The notes: a model not told the origin generated them from the sequence alone. DNA of 64,000 nt from Enterococcaceae bacterium (GCA_022649665.1 JALCOL010000008.1:1-64000), one strand, 5' to 3'. Counted from the first letter of the stretch, positions 34,244-42,932 are shown. Made by a program: numbers and translations.

Positions 34244-34261
34244 TTGTCGTGGAATGTAAAA
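34231..34261 (+). repeat. Degenerate CRISPR repeat 1 of the mini-CRISPR
   Basis: Aligned with the array repeat, bases 7-13 (AATCTAA) and 18-29 (GTGGAATGTAAA) are identical, with one inserted base between them. The 5' handle would be ATGTAAAA instead of ATGTAAAT. Confidence 0.8.
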
Positions 34262-34283
34262 AGGTTTATTTTTTTTCTAGTTT

Positions 34284-34313
34284 CACTCTAATCTAAAACA
34301 ATGGAATACACAA
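34284..34313 (+). repeat. Degenerate CRISPR repeat 2 of the mini-CRISPR
   Basis: Repeat bases 7-15 (AATCTAAAA), 17 and 19-24 (TGGAAT) are kept. Changes at 16, 18, 25 and 26 are all transitions. The first six bases are unrelated, so the true guide may extend a few bases into this interval. Confidence 0.7.
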
Positions 34314-34314
34314 A

Positions 34315-34349
34315 AGGATCTTAGCCGCTGTTCATTCGGCCAAGATCCT
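34315..34349. terminator. Bidirectional terminator between mini-CRISPR and PBP gene
   Basis: AGGATCTT (34315-34322) pairs with AAGATCCT (34342-34349), with inner GCCG/CGGC pairing. It ends the class B PBP transcript leftward-going and would also end the mini-CRISPR RNA going right, where an A/T-rich tail follows. Confidence 0.85.
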
Positions 34350-34356
34350 AAAATTT

Positions 34357-36471
34357 TTATTTCTTTTTCGCTTCTTGAATGTCATGATATGCATCAAAGA
34401 TTTGTTTGGCGACTTTGGTGTTGGTTCCTTCATCCGCGTCTTTCAGGCGCGGGATCATGACAGCGATCGCGATTTGCGGATCGTCACTCGGCGCATAACC
34501 GATAAAAGAACTGTTGACGAGTGCAACTTGGGTCGCTGAATTGTTCGGATCGACCCAGGCGGTTTCGGCAGTTCCCGTCTTGCCGGAAACGCTCCATTTG
34601 GCGTCGTGCAGATTTTGATACCCAGATCCCCATGAAGCGTTATGCGTCGTCTGATAAAAGCCGTCATGAATGATCGACCATTCATCGCTCGTAAGTTTGA
34701 CATGGTTCAAAAGCTTCGGCTTGGCAACACTTAAAAGATTGCCCAAATTACCGTTTTTATCATTATCATAAATTCCCTGCACCAAATATGGAGCGTAGCG
34801 GTCACCGCTGTTGGCGATCGTTGAAACATATTGGACCAGTTGAAGCGGTGTATAGTTATCATAGTTCCCGTAAGACAAATCCAGCAAGTTCCCCATGATG
34901 CCGTAACCGCTGTAATCGGTATTGACAAAACCGCTTGAAGCGCCCGGCAGATCGATCCCAGTATCCGCTCCCAATCCGTATTGCTCGTACGTATGGCGGA
35001 CAGTCGCAAACAATCCGGTTTCAAGCGGCAGCTGCATCCCAGCTGAATAATTGACACCCATCATTTTCAGCATGACTTTCATCATGTATGCGTTGGAAGA
35101 TTCGCCAAGCGCACGGGTCACATTCATCGGGATCTGATTGCCGGCTTTGGTATTGAAGATCGAAGACTTTTGATTGGACCCTGCCAGAACGATCGGTTCA
35201 TCGATCAAGGTCTCGTTGCCGGAGATCACTTTGTTTTGATAAGCCATGGTGATCGTGGCCCCTTTGACCACGGACCCGGGAACGAAGACTTTATTGATAT
35301 TTCCAAGCGAATCATCATCGACCGTTGTCGCCCCAGTATCGTGCGAGTAGCCGCTCATGCCCAAGACGGCGCCGTTTTTCGGATTGACCGCGACCGCATA
35401 GATCCCATCGGAATAATTTGCTTTGCCGTTCGTCAAAAGTGTTTGATATTCGGCTTTCAAGATATCCTGCATTTTTTTCTCGAACTCGGTGTCGACTGTC
35501 AGGACAAGATTTTGCCCTTTCGAGCCCGCGTATGTCAGCTCTTGCTTTTCGATGTCGCCGCTGTGGTTGATCGTGACTTTGCTTTCAGATTTCGTTCCTT
35601 GAAGGACTTGCTCGTATTGTTTTTCCAAATAGCTGGTCCCGACGCGATCGTTTCTGGCATAACCTTTGGCAAGATATTCTTTGGCACTGTTCTCCGGCAA
35701 GCCTGCTTGTTCCGTGCTGACCGTTCCGAGGACCGATTTGAGGACATCGCCCATTGGATACTCGCGCTCCCAGTCAGTACCCGTTGCGATCCCTTTGAGG
35801 TCGCTGCTGTGTTCGCCGATGATCGCGATCTCTTCAGGTGTCACATCGATACTCTTGATAAAGACCGTTGTCAGCGCATACGCACTGTTCATCCGTTTGT
35901 AGATCGTTGCCGCGGAACTGGTTTTTGCATCAAAAGTGATTTCTTCTTCAGTGACTTTATCGACCATCTTTTGATAGATCTTGCCTTCATCCAGCGAATT
36001 GCCGTTTGCATCCGTTTTTTCTTTTTTGCTCAAGCGCTTATCGACTTCTTTAAAATGCTCTGGATCGGCTAAAAAGAAATCTTGCCGGTCGCGTTTCGTC
36101 AATTTTTCATCGGCCGGAACACTGATCAGCTCATTCAGCTTATTTGCGATCTTGAACATTTCTTCACTTGTCGTATCGTTGCCCTTTGTATAAGTGATCG
36201 CTTGATTCGCTTTGTTCGTGACAAGTGCTTTCCCGTTTGCATCGTAAATATTGCCGCGCGGCGCCGCTCCTTTCACGGATTTCGTCGTCGCTTCTGCCAA
36301 TTTATTGGAGATCCGCTGCCCGTTTGCGATCTGCAGATAACTTAACTGAACGATCAGCGCAATGAACAGCAAAAATACGATAAAAAACAAAAAATGAAGA
36401 CGGTTCGGCAGCGGATCGCGCCGTCCCGCTGGACCCGGCTGCTTCTTTTTAAACTTGATCAATTTTTTCAT
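34357..36471 (-). CDS. Class B penicillin-binding protein (PBP2B-like transpeptidase)
   Basis: A 704-residue membrane-anchored transpeptidase for peptidoglycan cross-linking. A basic cytoplasmic tail leads to one membrane helix (about 25-48), a PBP dimer domain and the transpeptidase domain with the S400-V-V-K403 active site, SSN at 458-460 and KTGTAE at 631-636. The motif set and length fit the PBP2b group of Lactobacillales, involved in septal or peripheral wall synthesis. No resistance-type change can be judged by eye. It is a single-gene unit. Confidence 0.94.
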   Translation of the reverse strand: MKKLIKFKKKQPGPAGRRDPLPNRLHFLFFIVFLLFIALIVQLSYLQIANGQRISNKLAEATTKSVKGAAPRGNIYDANGKALVTNKANQAITYTKGNDTTSEEMFKIANKLNELISVPADEKLTKRDRQDFFLADPEHFKEVDKRLSKKEKTDANGNSLDEGKIYQKMVDKVTEEEITFDAKTSSAATIYKRMNSAYALTTVFIKSIDVTPEEIAIIGEHSSDLKGIATGTDWEREYPMGDVLKSVLGTVSTEQAGLPENSAKEYLAKGYARNDRVGTSYLEKQYEQVLQGTKSESKVTINHSGDIEKQELTYAGSKGQNLVLTVDTEFEKKMQDILKAEYQTLLTNGKANYSDGIYAVAVNPKNGAVLGMSGYSHDTGATTVDDDSLGNINKVFVPGSVVKGATITMAYQNKVISGNETLIDEPIVLAGSNQKSSIFNTKAGNQIPMNVTRALGESSNAYMMKVMLKMMGVNYSAGMQLPLETGLFATVRHTYEQYGLGADTGIDLPGASSGFVNTDYSGYGIMGNLLDLSYGNYDNYTPLQLVQYVSTIANSGDRYAPYLVQGIYDNDKNGNLGNLLSVAKPKLLNHVKLTSDEWSIIHDGFYQTTHNASWGSGYQNLHDAKWSVSGKTGTAETAWVDPNNSATQVALVNSSFIGYAPSDDPQIAIAVMIPRLKDADEGTNTKVAKQIFDAYHDIQEAKKK

Positions 36472-36580
36472 TACTCTGCTCCACCTTTAAAAATCTACTT
36501 TTCATTTTAACGGAAAGCACTTGAGAAAGAAAGTATTCAGCTGAAGAATCGTGATGTTTTGCGCTTTTTGAACAAATTTT

Positions 36581-36623
36581 TAAAAAAATCCGGCTGCTCG
36601 GGCTACCCCCCAAACAACCGGAT
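36581..36623 (-). terminator. Terminator after the small 52-residue gene
   Basis: ATCCGG (36588-36593) pairs with CCGGAT (36618-36623) around a C-rich loop; seven T follow on the minus strand. Confidence 0.8.
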
Positions 36624-36653
36624 CCGTCTCATACGCTACCAAAGCGAACTGTT

Positions 36654-36812
36654 TTAATTGACCGCTCCGTATAAAACCATTTTCCCCTTTTCGTCTTCGA
36701 TCAGACGATTGATGATCTCTTCGACTGTATCGACCCCGTCCAAATAGCCCATTTTCCACATCATATAAAGGTTCTCGCCGATCTCCTTATGAGTTACAAC
36801 ACGTTTTTCCAT
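36654..36812 (-). CDS. Small hypothetical protein, single-gene unit
   Basis: A 52-codon gene starting MEKRVVTHKEIGENLYMMWK, followed by a helical MGYLDGVDTVEEIINRLIED segment. A perfect AAAGGAGG lies before the ATG and an intrinsic terminator follows, so it is very probably translated. I do not recognise the family; a small cytoplasmic helical protein is all that can be said. Confidence 0.75.
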   Translation of the reverse strand: MEKRVVTHKEIGENLYMMWKMGYLDGVDTVEEIINRLIEDEKGKMVLYGAVN

Positions 36813-36968
36813 TTTTTTGACCTCCTTTAACCAAACTCCTGATTAATCGCTTACACATACAAAAGGTATAACGTATGATTTACAATTTAAGTATAGCAAC
36901 CGCTTTCTTTTTGCGCAACATTGTGAAATAAATAACAATTACAGCTGTTTTTGCTGATTTCAGACAGA

Positions 36969-37003
36969 AAAAGCACAGGACGGCCGCGGCCGTCCTGTGC
37001 TTT
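36969..37003 (-). terminator. thrS terminator
   Basis: A long perfect palindrome, AAGCACAGGACGGCCG followed by its complement, with T residues after it on the minus strand. Confidence 0.92.
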
Positions 37004-37063
37004 AGCAAGCTCTTGTTTTTTCACACTTTGCGAACCACTGATCAAGCGGCCCTTTTTACCAGA

Positions 37064-38995
37064 TTATTGCCGCGAATAATTTTTAATTTCTTCTTTGATC
37101 GAATCGACAAAAAGATTCGTGTCGACAGATTCAGTCTCTTTACTGCCGTAATGACGAACATTGACGGTCGCGTCTTTGACTTCTTGATCGCCGACAACTA
37201 ATTCATAAGGGATCTTTTGTGTTTGGGCTGCCCGGATCTTATAGCCCATCTTTTCATTGCGGTCATCGACCTCGACGCGGATCCCTTCATCGGCAAGGCG
37301 ATTTTTGATTTCATATGCATAGTCGGCGTGCGCTTCATTGCTGACCGGGATGATCTCTACTTGAACAGGGGCCAGCCAGGTTGGAAAGGCGCCTTTATAA
37401 ACTTCGGTCAAATAAGCGACAAACCGTTCCATCGTCGAAACGATCCCGCGGTGGATCACGACCGGCCGATGGTTTTCACCGTCTTCCCCGACATAAGCTA
37501 AATCAAAACGTTCCGGTAAAAGAAAGTCCAGCTGGATCGTTGAAAGTGTTTCTTCATTTCCGAGCGCTGTTTTGACTTGGACATCCAATTTCGGTCCGTA
37601 AAAAGCGGCTTCGCCTTCTGCCTCGAAATAGTCGAGTTCCAGCTCATCCATCGCGGCTTTCAGCATCGTTTGCGCTTTTTCCCACATTGCATCATTTTCA
37701 AAATATTTTTCAGTATTGTTCGGGTCGCGATAGCTCAACCGGAAGCGGTAGTCGGTGATATTGAAGTCATCATATACAGCGACCATCAGCTGCAAAGTCC
37801 GTTTGAACTCTTCTTGGATCTGATCTGGACGAACAAACGTATGGCCGTCGTTGAGCGTCATTTCGCGGACCCGCTGCAAACCGCTCAAAGCTCCTGATTT
37901 TTCATAGCGGTGCATCATGCCCATTTCCGCGATCCGGATCGGCAGTTCACGATAGCTGTGGATATGATTTTTATAAACCATCATATGGCTCGGGCAGTTC
38001 ATCGGCCGCAAGACCATCATTTCCCCGTCGCCCATATCCATCGGCGGGAACATGTCATCATGGTAATGATCCCAGTGGCCGGATGTTTTATACAAGTTTA
38101 AATTAGACATGATTGGGGTATAGACGTGCTGATAGCCAAGCGAGATTTCTTTATCAACGATATAGCGTTCGATGATGCGGCGGATCGTCGCGCCTTTCGG
38201 CAGCCAGAATGGCAAGCCGCTGCCGACCTCCGGCGAAATCATGAAAAGATCGAGTTCTTTGCCGAGTTTGCGATGGTCGCGTTCGCGCGCTTCTTCGCGG
38301 GCTTTCATAAAGTTTTTCATTTCTTGCGTCGTAAAGAAAGCGGTCCCGTAGATCCGCTGCATCATTGGATTATTGGAGCTGCCGCGCCAATAGGCACCGG
38401 CAACACTCAAAAGCTTAAAGACTTGGATCTTGCCAGTGCTGGAGACATGCGGCCCGCGGCACAGATCATAAAAATCGCCTTCTTGATAGATCGAAATCGT
38501 TTCGCCTGCCGGCAATTCTTTGATCAGCTCGACTTTGTATGGATTGTCTTTGAACATGTCGAGCGCTTTTTCTTTCGATACTTCCAAACGTTCGATCGGC
38601 AGATTTTCTTTGACGATCTTTTTCATTTCGGCTTCGATCTTCGGCAGATCATCAACTGTGATCGCCGGATCATTATCGGTATCATAATAAAAGCCGGTAT
38701 CGATCGCAGGCCCGATCCCCAATTTGATCTTTGGATAGAGGCGCGTCAGGGCATGTGCTAGAAGATGGGCGGCCGAGTGGCGCAGGATCTCCAGAGATTC
38801 TTCGTCTTTCGGTGTCAAAATACTCAATTCGCCGTCCTCTTCAAGCGGCTGCGACAGGTCGTAAACGTCGCCGTTGAATTTAGCAGCGACTGCTTTTTTT
38901 GCTAATGAGTTGCTGATTGATTTGGCAACATCCAAAAAAGTGCTCCCGGCTTCATATTCTTTTTGGCTTCCATCTGGAAAAATAATCGTCAACAT
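37064..38995 (-). CDS. thrS: Threonyl-tRNA synthetase
   Basis: A 643-residue class II synthetase: TGS domain (1-62), an editing domain with [14 protein letters not shown] (about 73-86), the catalytic core with [20 protein letters not shown] and [17 protein letters not shown], and the anticodon-binding domain from about 540. It charges tRNA-Thr and edits mis-attached serine. Expression is controlled by the T-box leader upstream. Confidence 0.98.
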   Translation of the reverse strand: MLTIIFPDGSQKEYEAGSTFLDVAKSISNSLAKKAVAAKFNGDVYDLSQPLEEDGELSILTPKDEESLEILRHSAAHLLAHALTRLYPKIKLGIGPAIDTGFYYDTDNDPAITVDDLPKIEAEMKKIVKENLPIERLEVSKEKALDMFKDNPYKVELIKELPAGETISIYQEGDFYDLCRGPHVSSTGKIQVFKLLSVAGAYWRGSSNNPMMQRIYGTAFFTTQEMKNFMKAREEARERDHRKLGKELDLFMISPEVGSGLPFWLPKGATIRRIIERYIVDKEISLGYQHVYTPIMSNLNLYKTSGHWDHYHDDMFPPMDMGDGEMMVLRPMNCPSHMMVYKNHIHSYRELPIRIAEMGMMHRYEKSGALSGLQRVREMTLNDGHTFVRPDQIQEEFKRTLQLMVAVYDDFNITDYRFRLSYRDPNNTEKYFENDAMWEKAQTMLKAAMDELELDYFEAEGEAAFYGPKLDVQVKTALGNEETLSTIQLDFLLPERFDLAYVGEDGENHRPVVIHRGIVSTMERFVAYLTEVYKGAFPTWLAPVQVEIIPVSNEAHADYAYEIKNRLADEGIRVEVDDRNEKMGYKIRAAQTQKIPYELVVGDQEVKDATVNVRHYGSKETESVDTNLFVDSIKEEIKNYSRQ

Positions 38996-39002
38996 AAAAG
39001 TT

Positions 39003-39248
39003 TCCTCCTAAAATATTAGAAAATAAAAAAGTCCTAGTGCGATGCACTAGGACGAAAAAACGTGGTTCCACCTAATTTTCAGACAGGTTCCCCTGTCCCT
39101 CATTCCTGATAACGGTCAGCTCCCCGCTTCGTTTTCAAACGAAGTCTCGAAAGTGGTCACGCTCATCATTGCCGCTTGGAAAACTTTCAGCCAAGGTTTT
39201 CTTCTCTAAAAAGGGAAATGAGGCAGATATCTTTCGTTCGATCAATAT
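39003..39248 (-). promoter_or_regulatory. Threonine T-box riboswitch leader of thrS
   Basis: The T-box sequence AGGTGGAACCACG is at 39073-39061 on the minus strand, followed by the terminator stem GTCCTAGTGC...GCACTAGGAC (39031-39053) and a T-run. In Stem I an ACC triplet (39157-39155) in a GTGACCACT context is the likely specifier for threonine. Uncharged tRNA-Thr would favour the antiterminator and allow thrS transcription. Confidence 0.92.
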
Positions 39249-39254
39249 GTATCT

Positions 39255-39283
39255 ATTAAAGCACTTTGCGCTTTTTTTTGCAA
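39255..39283 (-). promoter_or_regulatory. thrS promoter
   Basis: Minus-strand TTGCAA (39283-39278), 17 bases, TTTAAT (39260-39255), placing the start near 39248 at the head of the T-box leader. Confidence 0.7.
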
Positions 39284-39287
39284 GCAA

Positions 39288-39330
39288 GGCCCCTGCCTAA
39301 ACAGTTTTGGAGGAGTAGACAGGGGAGGCC
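39288..39330 (-). terminator. GC-rich hairpin after tmcAL
   Basis: GGCCCCTG (39288-39295) pairs with CAGGGG and GGCC (39320-39330) with a small bulge. On the minus strand it precedes TTGCTTGC, a weak tail; likely a tmcAL terminator, about 75 bases after the stop. Confidence 0.5.
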
Positions 39331-39403
39331 GCACAATCGTCATCCATTGTTCGGCTACTCATAATCATAAACAGAAATCAGCAAATGGCAAATAAAATGA
39401 TTT

Positions 39404-40579
39404 TTATTTGGAATTCCGCTCAAAAATCGGATAGCGCGGAATATCTGCGGCATTTTGGGCGGTTCCTAGATAGTAGACCGCATCTGTCTTCTGTGCTAAG
39501 GCGAGCAGTCCGCGGTTTTCTTTTTTCGGCTGTGTAATGATCTCCAGCGCGCTTTTTTTCTTGTATTCATTCAAATAAGCACGTCCAGTCGCATTGAATC
39601 CTAAAATACGAAGGTAGGGCTCGCGCCATGCGTGATTGATTTCTGTTTGCGAAACTTGATTGAGCAGATAACAGCATAATCGCATCAGCCGCGCTTGCGA
39701 GTAGCGTTTGGTCTTGATTTTTTCACAAAAATCGGCAAAATGCTGCGCCGTTTTTCCTTGAGCGATCAACCGATGTTCGACGCCTTCGACCATTTGATAG
39801 ATCTGCCGCATTTGCCCAGGAGATTGACTGAGCAGGACATATCGCAAATACGGCCAGAAATCTTCCCAAGAAGCGAGATTCGCCTTCATTAAACTTTGAA
39901 ACGTTTCAGTGGGAACTTTTTCGCGGATCGCGGCACGCTTGCCTTCAAACAGCGCTTTGCGGATCGCCGTCGCGCTCGCAAATGACGATGCCAGCTTTTT
40001 CTCGTGATAGCCGCTGCCGACGCGTTTCAGCGGAAAAAGGGTCATCGGCTGCTGATACTTCGCGTTTTCTTTCGCATAGCTCAATGCGAGCAGATGATTG
40101 GGTCCGAGCTTGTTTTGGCGAAACGGCGGATAAAGTTTTTCATAGACCAGCCGCATTTGTTCGGGATACTTCATGCCGTTATTGCGGTACGCTTGAAATG
40201 TTTTTTGGATCGCAGCGGCATGTTCCTGCGTGAATCGCCCAAATTCCGCATAGTCGAACGAATCGGAGCTATCTGTTCCAAAACAAAGCGCATCGCAGTG
40301 GAGAGCGTGCAAGATCTCGATTGCTCCTTTGGCAAAATAATCCGCCGCTTGAACGGCCGAGGCAAACGGCAATTCAACGACCAGGTCGGCCCCGTTCGCC
40401 AGCGCCGCCCGTGTCCGCGCCCATTTATCGATGACCGCCGGTTCGCCGCGCTGCAGCCAGTTGCCGCTCATCACGGCGATCACCGCTTCTGCACCGCTCA
40501 GACGACGGCTTTCTTTCAGATGAAAGGCATGCCCGTTATGAAACGGATTGTATTCGACAACGACGCCGCAGCTCAACAT
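39404..40579 (-). CDS. tmcAL: tRNA(Met) cytidine acetate ligase TmcAL (YlbM)
   Basis: A 391-residue nucleotidyltransferase-fold enzyme that acetylates the wobble cytidine of elongator tRNA-Met using acetate and ATP. The start VVEYNPFHNGHAFHLKESRR holds the adenylate-binding NPFHNGH motif, and VMSGNWLQRGEPAVIDKW and FGTDSS are also conserved. Last gene of the yqe operon, downstream of yqeM. Confidence 0.94.
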   Translation of the reverse strand: MLSCGVVVEYNPFHNGHAFHLKESRRLSGAEAVIAVMSGNWLQRGEPAVIDKWARTRAALANGADLVVELPFASAVQAADYFAKGAIEILHALHCDALCFGTDSSDSFDYAEFGRFTQEHAAAIQKTFQAYRNNGMKYPEQMRLVYEKLYPPFRQNKLGPNHLLALSYAKENAKYQQPMTLFPLKRVGSGYHEKKLASSFASATAIRKALFEGKRAAIREKVPTETFQSLMKANLASWEDFWPYLRYVLLSQSPGQMRQIYQMVEGVEHRLIAQGKTAQHFADFCEKIKTKRYSQARLMRLCCYLLNQVSQTEINHAWREPYLRILGFNATGRAYLNEYKKKSALEIITQPKKENRGLLALAQKTDAVYYLGTAQNAADIPRYPIFERNSK

Positions 40580-40600
40580 CTTTTTTCACCTCGCCGCTTG

Positions 40601-41332
40601 CTATTTTTCACAAACAAAAAACCAGCGCCGGCTCTTATCGCTCGGCGGAGTGCTGGCAAAATCAGCAAAAATTTCCGTTTTTTTGAAACCAGCTTCCTGC
40701 AAAAGTTTTTGATAGGTCGCCAAGGAATACGTCCGTTCCCGGTGCAATTCATCGAAGCGCGCAAACGAACCATTCGCCTCTTCAATGAAAAAAGTCAGAA
40801 AGTGCTCGATCGAGTGGCGCACCTCTCCCGGATAACTGTCCCACAAAAAAGCATATTCATCTGTTTGATAATGATAGGAATAATCAGGAAATACCTGGTC
40901 GATCTGATAAAGCGAATGGACATCGAACAAGAAGCGGCCGCCCGCCGTCAAATTTTGCCAAACTCCGCGAAAAGCCGCAAGCATCGCAGCTTCATCCGGC
41001 AAATAACAGAGCGAATCTGAGTAGCAAGTCACCGCATCAAAGACGCCGACTTCTCCGAGCTCCGTCATATCTCCTTCTAAAAACTCGATCTCCGCTCCTT
41101 CAGCGAGTGCCCGCCCTTCAGCAAGCGCCAGCATATCGCTCGATAGATCGAGTCCGGTCACGCGGTACCCTTCTTTTGCGAGCGCGACCGCGAAGATCCC
41201 GGAACCGCAAGCCAGATCCATAATAGTTTGCGTTTCGGGGGCCAGATGCTCTTGGGTAAATTCCAGCCACTTCAAATAGAGTGCCGGATCCATCACATCG
41301 TCGTATATTTTAGCAAAAGTGGTGTAACTCAT
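40601..41332 (-). CDS. yqeM: SAM-dependent methyltransferase YqeM
   Basis: A 243-residue class I methyltransferase. The SAM-binding motif I is MDLACGSGIFAVALAKEGY (residues about 38-56) and motif II GLDLSSDMLA. Its substrate is unknown; YqeM is conserved beside rsfS. ATG 41332 shares ATGA with the rsfS stop, so the two genes are translationally coupled. The longer frame offered upstream lies inside rsfS. Confidence 0.9.
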   Translation of the reverse strand: MSYTTFAKIYDDVMDPALYLKWLEFTQEHLAPETQTIMDLACGSGIFAVALAKEGYRVTGLDLSSDMLALAEGRALAEGAEIEFLEGDMTELGEVGVFDAVTCYSDSLCYLPDEAAMLAAFRGVWQNLTAGGRFLFDVHSLYQIDQVFPDYSYHYQTDEYAFLWDSYPGEVRHSIEHFLTFFIEEANGSFARFDELHRERTYSLATYQKLLQEAGFKKTEIFADFASTPPSDKSRRWFFVCEK

Positions 41333-41685
41333 TCCGTGATCCACTTACTGACATTGACCATCGGTGCGTCCGACCATAATTTTTCCAGATTATAAAAGGT
41401 TCGTTCAGGACCGGTAAATACATGAACGATCACGTCTCCCAGATCGATCAAGATCCATTTAGCCCCCTCGCGGCCTTCGATCCGCCGGACAGTAACCCCG
41501 TTTTTCTCTGCTTCTTCGACGACCGCATCGACGATCGCTTTGATCTGCCGCTCGCTGTTCCCATGGCAGATCACAAAATAATCAGCCAAAAGCGATACTT
41601 TGCGGACATCGAGCGCAACGATCTCTTCGGCACGCTTTTGATCCGCCGCTTTGACGACCAATTCAAGAATTTTTTTACTATCTAT
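41329..41685 (-). CDS. rsfS: Ribosomal silencing factor RsfS, apparent AUA start
   Basis: An RsfS/DUF143 protein that binds L14 and blocks subunit joining during starvation. Core motifs VVKAADQKRAEEIVALDVR, ICHGNSERQIKAI and REGAKWILIDLGDVIVHVF are intact. The only canonical start, TTG at 41661, has no ribosome site and removes eight residues. AAGGAG sits nine bases before ATA at 41685, and translation from there gives DSKKILELVVKAA, which lines up with the usual M-x-SKxxLELVVKAA start. I therefore place the start at ATA; ATC at 41688 is the alternative. Confidence 0.8.
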   Translation of the reverse strand: MDSKKILELVVKAADQKRAEEIVALDVRKVSLLADYFVICHGNSERQIKAIVDAVVEEAEKNGVTVRRIEGREGAKWILIDLGDVIVHVFTGPERTFYNLEKLWSDAPMVNVSKWITE

Positions 41686-42301
41686 GATGGTTCACTCCTT
41701 CTAAGTAACGTGGTACCCAATAATTATACGTCAAAATCGTTTTTGGATAAATCGGGACTGCTTTTGAAACCAAATATTCCAAAGTTGTTTTTGTTTCGGC
41801 GGCAACGCCTTCCTGAAGATCGGCAAAAGCGATTTTGCGCACTTCTTCCACTCCCGGAAAATCGCGATGCGGTTCGATAAAGTCTGCCACATAAATGATT
41901 TGCGCCAACAGATCCATTTTTGGCGCACCGATCGTATGAAAGCGGATCGCGTCCAAGATCTCGGGATCCGTGATCCCGAGATCTCTTTTGACAAATTCAG
42001 CGCCGACCACACCGTGCCAGATATTGTTGCCCCAATTCAAAAGATCCGGGTCCATGGCGCTGCTTTTGATTTCTTGAATAAAAGCTATCGCGGGAAACTC
42101 TTTCGCATAGTCATGGGTCAACGCGGCAATGCTGGCGCGTTCGACATCCGCTCCGTATTTTTCAGCCAGCGCGACCGCTGTTTCTTCAACGCCCAGTACA
42201 TGTTCCAGGCGTTTTGGACTGATTTTTTGCGCGACGCGCGCGATCAGCTGGGCGCGCGTTCCCGCAAAAAGATCTTCATGATAGCGGATCTCGTTAGCCA
42301 C
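41678..42301 (-). CDS. yqeK: HD-domain phosphohydrolase YqeK
   Basis: A 207-residue HD protein; family members hydrolyse diadenosine tetraphosphate. The HD motif is ASIAALTHDYAKE, with the first His in RLEHVLGVEETA and further ligands in NIWHGVVGAEF and IRFHTIGA. It overlaps the nadD stop by eight bases and runs into the rsfS start region. Part of the conserved yqe operon. Confidence 0.94.
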   Translation of the reverse strand: MANEIRYHEDLFAGTRAQLIARVAQKISPKRLEHVLGVEETAVALAEKYGADVERASIAALTHDYAKEFPAIAFIQEIKSSAMDPDLLNWGNNIWHGVVGAEFVKRDLGITDPEILDAIRFHTIGAPKMDLLAQIIYVADFIEPHRDFPGVEEVRKIAFADLQEGVAAETKTTLEYLVSKAVPIYPKTILTYNYWVPRYLEGVNHHR

Positions 42302-42932
42302 GGTAAAGCCCCCTTTGCAAAATATACTCTAGTACCAGATCCGGCAAAAGGTAGCGCGGACTCTCACCCTGGCTGACTTTTTCGCGGATCATCGTTGAAG
42401 AGATCTCCATCAGCGGTGAATCCACCCAAAGGATCGGGTAAGGTGAACGCTTCGAATACCCGGGGCGTATCACCCCGACAAACTGCACTAATTTGACTAG
42501 TTCGTCAATATCGCGCCACTTTGGCAGATAATCGACCATATCGCCGCCGATGATGAAATAATAATCCGTCGTCGGATGGAGCTGCTTGAGGATCCGCATC
42601 GTATCGATCGTATAGCTTTTTCCTTTGCGTTCGAGTTCAACGGTTTCGATCCCGAGATGCGGATTGTCTTTGGTCGCCAGAAGCAGCATATTGTAGCGGT
42701 CCTGCGCATCGATCGTTTTTTTTGGATCGACATGCGGTGGCAGAAAGCTGGGCATCAACCGAATTTCATCAAGCCCTAGGTGCTGATGCACTTGTTCAGC
42801 GATCACCAGATGTGCCTGATGGACCGGGTTGAAATTTCCACCCAAGATCCCGACTTGTCTACGCTTTTCAAAAACATTCACTTGTGTTTTCACTTTTATT
42901 TCAGTATCGGCATAGCGGCAATAATTCCCCAA
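42294..42932 (-). CDS. nadD: Nicotinate-nucleotide adenylyltransferase NadD
   Basis: A 212-residue enzyme that joins nicotinate mononucleotide and ATP to form deamido-NAD. The nucleotide-binding GGNFNPVHQAHLVIAEQV and the C-terminal MEISSTMIREKVSQGES (ISSTxIR) motif are clear. Like enterococcal homologues it has an N-terminal extension of about 30 residues. TTG 42932 is nine bases from GGGAGG; GTG 42941 abuts the site and is less likely. Confidence 0.93.
   Translation of the reverse strand: MGNYCRYADTEIKVKTQVNVFEKRRQVGILGGNFNPVHQAHLVIAEQVHQHLGLDEIRLMPSFLPPHVDPKKTIDAQDRYNMLLLATKDNPHLGIETVELERKGKSYTIDTMRILKQLHPTTDYYFIIGGDMVDYLPKWRDIDELVKLVQFVGVIRPGYSKRSPYPILWVDSPLMEISSTMIREKVSQGESPRYLLPDLVLEYILQRGLYRG

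Larger units (their letters stand above)
34215..34349 (+). ncRNA. Predicted divergent mini-CRISPR RNA (CreR/CreA-like)
   Basis: A weak rightward promoter (TAAAAT at 34203-34208) would start an RNA near 34215 that crosses a degenerate repeat (34231-34261), a guide of about 22 bases or more beginning AGGTTTATTTTTTTT at 34262, a second degenerate repeat (34284-34313) and a strong terminator. Repeat 1 keeps AATCTAA and the last 12-base GTGGAATGTAAA of the CRISPR repeat; repeat 2 keeps AATCTAAAA and TGGAAT, with four transitions. The RNA is divergent from the cas operon, whose promoter region its guide matches. Confidence 0.65.

Noticed and set aside
34231-34313. Reading the repeat-like pair upstream of cas6 as a tracrRNA anti-repeat
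   Set aside because: There is no Cas9 or Cas12 gene; the copies are in direct repeat orientation with a guide between them, which fits a mini-CRISPR and not a tracrRNA.
35170-36072. 300-codon rightward open frame opposite the class B PBP
   Set aside because: It is the antisense shadow of a gene with all PBP motifs intact, and its composition (Asp, Arg, Ile, Phe-rich) is typical of a shadow frame.
40004-41020. 338-codon rightward open frame opposite tmcAL and yqeM
   Set aside because: Antisense to two well-recognised genes and spanning their junction; no promoter or ribosome site.
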